A stretch of DNA of 64,000 bases from Trebouxia sp. TZW2008. Its lineage: Eukaryota; Chlorophyta; Trebouxiophyceae; Trebouxiales; Trebouxiaceae. The translations under genes were made by a program, and so were the position numbers. This document shows, piece by piece, positions 46,301 through 55,300 of this stretch. The stretch is from the NCBI GenBank assembly GCA_002118135.1, contig BDIU01000215.1, positions 1-64,000 of the forward strand, read 5' to 3'. Position 1 is the first letter of the stretch. Every line of letters starts with the position of its first letter. The notes beneath the pieces are model-generated. The model saw only the letters and a program-made list of their open reading frames with translations, had not been told where the DNA came from and searched no databases.

Positions 46301-49300
46301 AGATTGAAAAGCGGGTCATTGTTGCAATATTTGGATAGCTGCAACAACATGACATGCTTGAGAGGGTGAGCTTACCTGGAGATGCAGGTCGGCCTCTTGA
46401 GTAAGACTCGCGGCTGTCCTGCTTGGGGATCTCTGGCCTGGCAGATGCACTGTCAAAGAAGCCTGCATCAACCAGTGAGTGACTTGAGCAAACAGTTGAC
46501 AGAGGTATCATCTGCCGGAAATAGATGTACATAAGTGGATGCAGATTTGAGCAGAGAAATATGCGGATAGCTGACACAGCAGTGCAAATGTAACAAAAAT
46601 AATGCCATGCTTGTCCCTGATGCAGATTGCCTTGGATGCATAGGTGGATGCAGTTTTGAGCAGCCTGATATTGTCAAATGAAGCGTTGACACAATCACAG
46701 AAGTGTATGAACAATGGCAGCATGCTTGCCGTCCTTTCACACTCACCTCCAGAAGATTGAGGGCGGCCTCTAGAGTAAGAGGGGCGGCTGTCTTGTGCAG
46801 TTGAAGGCCTGTCCGTCTGGGAAGCAGGCTTGTCAAAGAAGCCTGCATCAGCCATTGAGTGAATGTCAGTATGCACCATACAGACTAGGCCCTGTGTTGT
46901 TGAGCATGCAGGTATCAGCCCAGACAGACATTGCTGTGCATGACTGTTGACAGTAAGATGAGATCAGACACTTGCATCTACATGCAGCCAATTTTGAGGA
47001 AATCCTACAGCTCTTCATACCATGTCAACGCTGCGCATTGACTGGATTTCAGAGCCTATTTGCATCAGTTGCCCACAGCACAATTGTGCTACATAGGGTA
47101 TGGAATGCTGACGCGTCGCTCACTTGTAATCCGCCTACTCACCACTACCGACTACAAAGAACGTAAACAGGCAAAGCATGTCATGAAGCTGATGGTCCTC
47201 AAGATCAGTCTGCCTCATCAAAGAAAGCTCCCGACGCCTCCAAGACTTGTGCCTTCAAGACTTGAGGGTTTCAGGGCAGTCATTGCTAAGGGAAAAAATC
47301 CCAGCTCCAGTTGCTCAGCGCATATGCTGCACAATTCAGGATTATGATTGATGCAGTAGAGCGCTCAAAAGTCACCCTTGAGCTCTGCATGAGTCCCAGG
47401 CAAAATTGAGCGGTCTCAATCCCTTTGCAGCTTGAAGAGTTCACCAGGGCAAGGCTTGTTTGAAGGGATCAAAAGCGAATCTTGCTGCTTTGTTTGAGAA
47501 GCAAGGCAGCTTTCAGAACCATCTGCAAATAGCTGTTGGAATTACAGCCACTCCTAGATGACATCCAGCTGCCTTCAAATCATGCAGAGCAGGATGAGGG
47601 GCCTTCATCCTCTTCATTCGACACCGACACTGGACACAGTCATTAGACACGGCTATAGAGAGTCAGACTTGGGCAGGGGAAACTTGTTTTGCTGAGCCAG
47701 TTTTGATGATTCCCACCAGCTGCCTTCAACTTGTGCAGAGCAGCAAAAGCGTCTTGTAGCCCCTTTACTGTGAAAGAGCCTCAGTGTGCAAGACCTGGGG
47801 ACCTGAACACTGTTGTTGTTGAGACACACTCAAAGACATTTTGTAACAATCGTCTTCAACTTCTGGGCAGCAACAAGAGTGCCTTGCAGTCCCTGTGTTG
47901 TGTGAAGCTGTAACAGCGTCTTCAATATACGAGACTTGAGCATTTGAAGACTGTAATGCTGCCACAGATTAATAAATGATTTCTGCCAGTTATGAGGAAC
48001 GCAAGGATGGCTTTTCAAATCCTTGACTGTGTGTAGCTGAGGACTGCCAGTGTCCCAGACTTTGTGAGTTGAAATGACAACGCTGTGAGAGCTTCGTTTC
48101 CCCAACGCTGCAAGGACTTTGATCCGCGATGCTGTGAGGACTTGATTTTCCCCATCTGAACGCATTGCTGAGACAGCTCCCCGATGCTGTAGGTCTTATG
48201 TGCATGTTCACAACAGATTGCATTCAGCGTCACGAATTCAGCCTGGCATCATCACATGGGCGGGGGCAAGCTACATCAATGACGACAACAGCAACGATGA
48301 CTTTAACCATGTTTATGGCACATGTGCTAGGTGTGTGGGGCCCAGGTGCTATCAGGCCGGCTTGATCTGAGCAGTACTGTGAAGTCAGCAAGCCACATCA
48401 AACAAGTGCGCAACCAGCAAAGAGCTGATAGCTCAGGTGCCTCGGTGGACAAGATGGATTGTTGATACTGTCATTGTTTTCCAGAGTTGACAACACAGGT
48501 AGATGCGGCAAGCCGCTCACAGCACGGGCACAGCTATTATACAGCTGGTGACTCATGCATAGACGAGCCAAAATGGGTTGGTGACAACATCACCTTGACC
48601 TGGTGATGCAGGGCGGCCTCTTGAAGAAGACTGACGGCCTTCTATGTTTGCTTGAGCCTGGGCGTTTTGCACATCAGCATCACGTGGCTGCAACAGAGAC
48701 CGTCTCACATAGTACGGAGGCTTGATGGTTTCTGGATCAATGCCATCAGTCTGTGGCTTGCTCTCAGGCGCTTTGTCAAAGAAGCCTGCGTTGAATGTTG
48801 ATCAATCACAGGCTGCTTCTGCTTGCACAGAGTCCCGCTGTGACGTGCACAGTATAATATTTTCTTTTCCTTTGTGTTGTCACCCACTTGGGTCAACCCA
48901 CAGCAAAAAAGCACTCATGTGGGCGTTCCGCACAAACAGGAAGCCACGCAGAATATGTGGCGCCGTACGCAACATTGAATGTGGTGATTTGGGATTGAGC
49001 TGAAATGTGTAGTCATGCAGAGGCATATGTGACTTATGCTTGCGCTTTCAGTGTGGAAAAACACTCTACATACAAAAGTGGCAGGAGACAGCTTTTGCCA
49101 ATGGCAAAGGCCAGTTATAACACAGGCATCAGAACAATGATGGTCCAGACAACAAGGACCAGAACATCAGCGTGCCATGGTATCCTCAAGAGGCTAGATG
49201 GCATTACCAGCAGGATAAACGCTGTACCTGCATCTGTGTCATGCATGACTGTGATTCACAAAACTGTCTCAGTCAAGCGTGAAGCGGATGCAGGTAAAGC

Positions 49301-52300
49301 GTACATCCTGCAGGCTGTTGCAATCCAACCCCCCTATGAACATCATGCCAGGCTGATCGCTCTCCATTGTTATTTTACCATGATTGTTGCGCTGACGGTT
49401 GTTTGCTGGCACTGCTCAAAGTACAACAGCAAGAGCAGAGCACGATGGAACAAAGCGATAGACCAAAAATGTTTGAAAGAATCGAGGAAACGCAGACAGC
49501 ACTACTCAACCACATCTCAGGACACCATACATTGCAGGATGCCAAATTGCTCATGCTGTCATGGGCTACAGTGCAGTGAACGCACAGACTGCTAATGAGA
49601 GGACATGCACATATGCAAGTTGATTTCAGCGGCAAAGTGAAGCTTTCTATCCTTACCTGGTGATGCAGGTCGGCCTCTTGAGTAAGACTGGCGGCTATCC
49701 TGCTCTGTCCTAGCAGGTGCACTGTCAAAGAAGCCTGCACAAACAACCATCTAGTCAGGTGTAACCATGCCAAACAGAGCGCCCAAATGCACAGGAAGCT
49801 TAGTGGACGCAAATGCAGAAGAGAACGCAGAAACTTATCAAAGAGATTGAATCATATGTCAGGCATAATGAAAAATCAAAGCACTGCTGCGTTGCTGAGC
49901 GTTGCCAATACCTGGTGATGCAGGTCGGCCTGCTGAGTAGCGCCCAGGGCTTTCCTGCCTGGAAGGCTCTGACCTACTGTCAAAGTATCCTGCATTGACA
50001 GTGAGCTACTTAGGCTGAGAACAACTATCATTGAGCTAAGTAAGAGTTTGTGTATGCAGTGCATTGGCAAATGCGGCAAGCAGAGTATGCAGGTAGGCTC
50101 AGCAAGGGCGGTCTGTATCAAAGGCTGCATTGATCAAGACAGACTGATTGCAATGGCATGTTCACCTGGTGATGCAGGGCGGCCTCTTGAGGAAGACTGG
50201 CGGCTGTCCTGCTCTGTCTGAGGCGGTGCACTGTCAAAGAAGCCTGCACAGACAGTAACAAGTGCTCTGGACAACATCAGGGCAGACGTCTTGATTGCAG
50301 AGGCAAAGCACACTTGCAGCATGTCAGCAACAAGAATAGCAGTCAGCCTCTGACATGGTGAAAACAGATTGTTCTAGCAATTCTAAAAATGGTGTGAACA
50401 AATACCTCGTGTTGCCGGCCGGCCTGCTGAATAGGACCTGGGACTCTCTTGCTTTGGCACTTCTGTCCTAGGAGGTGCACTGCCAAAGAAACCTGCATTT
50501 GCCATGAGCTGATCACTTTGCACGTGTGGAGCATGACTTGTTGTCATCAGACAACAAGTGATCAGTAGCAAAGGACAAGTAAGGCTAATGATGAGGGGGA
50601 AGATCACTGCCCGAGATCTCCGTGACAAAGCAAATGTCATCTGCGAGAGAACCAGTTGAGAGAACCAGTGGTACAGAATACTGCAGCAGGATTGATCTCC
50701 ATCAAGCGCTACAGCTATACTCAAGACAAAGCTGAGTGGTGAAGAGCATTAAATCTAAATAATGCAGTGGCAAGGCAAATGTTTGCTGCCCAAGAGTAAG
50801 TGGTGAAGAAGATTGCAGCAGGATCTACAACTATGCTCAAGACAAGTCAGTGGGCATACCCTGTGACGCCTGTCGGCTTGCTGAGTAGGACTCAGGCCTC
50901 TCTTGCTTTGGCAATTCTGTCCTAGGAGGTGCGCTACCAAAGAAGCCTGCATTGGCATGAGCCTTTCAGACCACTGAGCGAAGGTGGGAAGCCAAGGTGC
51001 AGTCATTGCTTGCGCACACGACAGTCGGAGGATTGCAATGGAGGGAGAGGTGTGTCTGCATGAATGTGGCCACTGAAAGGCTGTCTTGGGTCACAATGTT
51101 ATGCTCACCTTGTGATGCAGGTCGACCTGCTGAGTAGGACTGGGGCCTTTCGCGCCTGGGCACCTCTGTTCTAGGTGGTGGGCTGTCAAAGAATCCTGCA
51201 GTGACACGTCCCCTTGTCAAACTGGAGGGAAAGAGCTCCATGCAGTCTTGCCATGTTGTCGGGCCTGTACATAAGGCCTTGCACCGCAGAAGTGGTACAA
51301 GAAGTGCAGCAGACATGCAGTTGACCATGCCCACAACGTGTGATGCCACCACCAAACTCAAGAGTTGCAAGCGACAACGTTGCCAGGTGAATTGTTACCT
51401 CGTGATGACCGCCCTGCTGAGTAGGATTGAGAGCTGGAGGAATCTGTCCTAGCAGCAATGTTGTCAAAGAAGCCTGCAGCAATACTTTATCAATCAATGT
51501 AGCGTATATGGACTCCAGAAACTGTAAGCTTCAGGGACTCCACTCAGCGAGAACAAGAGCAAGTGTGTGTGATCAAATATGACTACAGATCACAGGAAGT
51601 GAGCTGGCTACAGGGTGAAAAAATTTTGCATGAAATCAAACCGCAGGACATCTGGTTCAACTGTAAGAATAATATCCTCAGGGTTAGCTACTGTGCAGAA
51701 CTGTGCCCTAGATCATTCAAAGGAGATCTGAACGCCAAAGTGTTGCTTGCAGCATGGCTGTCAGTTCACGCAGAGCTGAATGTAACGCAAAGTGAGCAGC
51801 CGTGCTGAGCGAGGCAATGAGCCCACCTTGAGACGGAGATGAAGGGCGACCTGCTGAAGGGATCTCTGTCTTTGGAACTTGCGTGTCAAAGAAGCCTGCA
51901 TGCACTCCACTTTGTCAGGTGTAACTTGGTCAGGTGTAACTTGATCAGGTGTAACTTGGTCAGGTGTAACTTGGTCAGGTGTAACTTGGAAGCTTTCACA
52001 AGACTGATAACTGCAATCAAGGGTGTCTTGAGAGAGCAGCAGCAGTGAGCAGCCAACAGTGCATGGTAGAAAACGTATATGCATCATTGGTGCTATTGTG
52101 ATCATCACCTGGCGTTTTGGGCCGTGCCGCTGCATATGATTTGATTGGTGCTGGCCTTCCTGGTGTGTACGGCCTCTTTTGATCCTGTAAACAAACAGAT
52201 GGCTCTTCACCAAGTTCATGCCAGGCTCACAAGAGATTTTCATCAGATTTCCAAAAAGCTTCAGTTTTGGACAAGGCAGAATTCAATGCACGGCCATTTG

Positions 52301-55300
52301 CATTTGCCAAGTCGGTCTGCAGAGAGACGCAGCAATTGTGTCCAGATGTGGTCTGATGCCTTCAGAAACCAAACACAAAGGGTATTGCATGCACAAAAGA
52401 TTCAGCATGGCCTTTCTAGGAGAAAAGCAGAAGGTGTGTACAGCAGCACGTCATCATCAACAGTCATGCTGAGTCGTGACAATGCACAAACACGCTACAA
52501 TCTGGAAAAAGCTCTTCAAACAACAAACTTGTTCTGACAACCTCCTGCACAAGCTGCTGCTCGTCAGAACAAGCATAACACACATCAGTTTGCAAAGATC
52601 TCATGCAGCTCTGCAGGGTCTGTCATACACAAGAATAATGATAACGATGAGACACCAACAAAATAATGGCGACGGCAATGACAATGACAGTAACCTAAGC
52701 ATAAGACTGCACACAGCAGCTGATAATGCAGGTCATGAGCTGACCTCTGGTCCAAGCGCCTTCCTTATGTCCCTGACCTGCCCCTGGAAGTAGAGGAATG
52801 CGCCTAGGCCACCAACCAGCACAGCAGCAAGCGCAACCTGCATTTGCATAAGAAGGGTCATACCATTGTCGATCACCTTGTTGGTGTGCTCAGGTCTACA
52901 GCATTGAGCATTGAATGTGCATTATACTTGACTTGTCTGAAGGTCAACCAAGCAACAGATGCAGACCAGGACAGCAGCAAGCACAGCCTGCATGTGTGAC
53001 AGCATTTGTACTAATTTGGTGCACAAGCATGGCAGCAGACACAGCAGCAAGGACAAGCTGCTACATGCACAACAGATGACATGGGACACATTGCCTGCAT
53101 GTCAGGCAAGCAGTGGATGGAAGTCTGAGTGCATGACAGACTGCTGTGCAGAGCGCCTGCAGCCTCCAGTCAACCCTGACATTTGCCTGACTATACCTGT
53201 TGAGTAATGGCTTCAACTTCACAGCACTCCTGACAGCTGCTGAGTGAATGGTAGACTGTACCTCTTGGGTGATAGCTTCAACTCCCTGCTTGGCCGCCCT
53301 GAGTGACTCCTGCCCAAAGAAGTCAGCCTTGCCCTGTGCATCTTGCAGAGTAGCAGCTGCCTCCTTCTCTGCCCGGGCAAACGCTGCAGCAGCTTCCTTT
53401 TGCGCCTTTGACCTCTCTTGCTCTGCTTTGCTGGATGCTTCCTTAGCTGTCCGGATTTGCTCCGTCTGCTGCTTGGCCTACACAACAAGAAGACTTTGAG
53501 TGAAGCATCATGTTTCAGTGGCTGCACGCCTTTGCTTGCTGCTTTCGTAGCCATTGTGTCTGCTGCTTTGCCCACGAACTTTGACAAATGTGACCAAGAG
53601 ACCACAGTCTGTTGGCTGTGCGAGTTTGCTCTGTCTGCTGCTTTGCCTACACAGCAGGGAAGAATTGATTGAAGGGTCATGTTTATGTGGCTGCTCGCCT
53701 TTGCGTGCTGCTTCCTTGGCTGTTGTGTCTGCTGCTTTGCCCAACGCAACAGCTTGAGCCCATAATGTGCAGCAATGGGCGATAAGTGCCGTAAATATTG
53801 TATCGCCGTAAACATTGGTGCCGTCAATCAACACTATGGTGCAACACTTACCATGGCACAACAGATCAAAGAGCAAGTTCTGAAGCTGTGCTGGCTTCTG
53901 ACTGTTGCTCGACAAGCAGTGTTTTCATGCGGCTTGCTGCATGCAACATAATAGATCGTCGAGCACTGTGTCAAACGCGCAATGCATGCATGAGGCGTCC
54001 TGTGGAGCAAGTTGTCAAGCAAGCTTGCTCTTGGGAGTTCAATCAACAGAAAGCCTGTTGCAACAGAATTGGGTATGGCATTCAGTACTTTGCTCCACCT
54101 ATCCAGCACTGGGCTGAATTTCAGTCCTAGTTAACACAAAGTGGTGCACCATCTGTCACACTGCCTTACCGTTTTCTCAGCAGCTTGCGTAGCGCTGTTG
54201 GCCTTTTGCAAGCGGTTGAGCACATCTTTCTGCTGCTTAGAAATCTTGTCTGCATACTCCTGGGCTTCCTTGACAATTGCATCTGCTTCCTTCTGCGCCT
54301 TTGAAACCATTGCAGCAGCATCAGACTGGGCCTTAGATTTGGCATCTGCTGCTGCCTTTGCTGCTTGCTCCGCCTGCCAAAGATACACTTGTTGGTGCTA
54401 TGAGACCACCAATGACATGCTACAAGTGGTGTGCAGCCGCATGTGCACAAAATTGCAAATCCTGACATTTATCTGCACTTGGAAGGCAAGGTTCAGGCAT
54501 GACAGTGAGAGGTGCAGACAGCTGGCTGTGAGGCACTACGACAAAGCACAAACGGGCTTGCACATGACAAATAAGGGTGATGAATGGCTGACACAAGTAA
54601 GCAACCTCTCCTGTGCAAGCCGCGCTTGTGCCCTGCTGAAAAGTATGCAGACAATGGTCAGACCAGCAAGCGCCTCTTCGAGCACAAACACACCAATGCG
54701 TAGGCACCTACCTTGTGATTGTCAAATACTGATGACTCAGAGTGCGTGTAAGCAAAAAGCTGTGATTTCGCAGGTGTTGTGGAAACAATGCATGCAGGCA
54801 TGGAAGCTCCGTTCCTGAGGCATTGTGACTGTCTTTGCAAGGTCTGCACAGACAGCAATCAAAACAAGTGCTAGTGCATGAAAATTTGCATGCGTGCACA
54901 GACCTTCTGCCTCTCAGGTTGTGTGGCTGTCTCTGGCAAGTCTCTCTGCTCTTGAGCCAACTGAGATGCTCTTGCCTCCGCTTCTTGCACGGTCGAAGCC
55001 GCCTCCTTCTCTGCCTTGGTTACTGCTTCTGCTGCTTTGGATTGCGCCTCTGTCTGAGTCCTGGACTTCTGGTCCTCTGCCTCCCTGACTGCTTGCTGAG
55101 CATTCTGCAAACAGAGTTGCACCCATGTCAACACAGATGCACTGTGAGATGCTGCATTTTGCTAGAGTCCTGGCCTTCTGATCTCCTACCTGCTTCACTG
55201 CTTGTTGAGCATTTTTCAGGAAGGGACACACTTATGCAGCAACAAAGGCTGAAAGTGTTTGATCAGACATGGTGCAAATGCTGCATCCAGCGCTGTGCTT

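Larger units (their letters stand above)
40377..51895 (-). repeat. Array of 24 GFFD-unit exons (symmetric phase 1-1)
   Basis: Repeat exons in order: 51895-51827, 51473-51399, 51195-51109, 50946-50860, 50492-50406, 50243-50166, 49989-49912, 49734-49657, 48785-48600, 46842-46747, 46462-46376, 46137-46042, 45796-45701, 45471-45376, 45096-45004, 44748-44653, 44365-44285, 43442-43311, 43279-43139, 42714-42619, 42364-42278, 41792-41709, 40867-40784, 40435-40377. Sizes are mostly 69-96 bp; all except the terminal one are multiples of three starting and ending in phase 1, so any can be skipped without a frameshift. Variants: GFFG in units 3-4 from 50946 and 50492, GYFD at 49989, and CFFD across the 43311/43279 junction. 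Unit 48785-48600 has ~35 extra residues including IDPETIKPPYYVRRSLLQP. Units 43442 and 43279 have Lys/Pro-rich A-K-T-P-A-K-R inserts. Confidence 0.92.
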
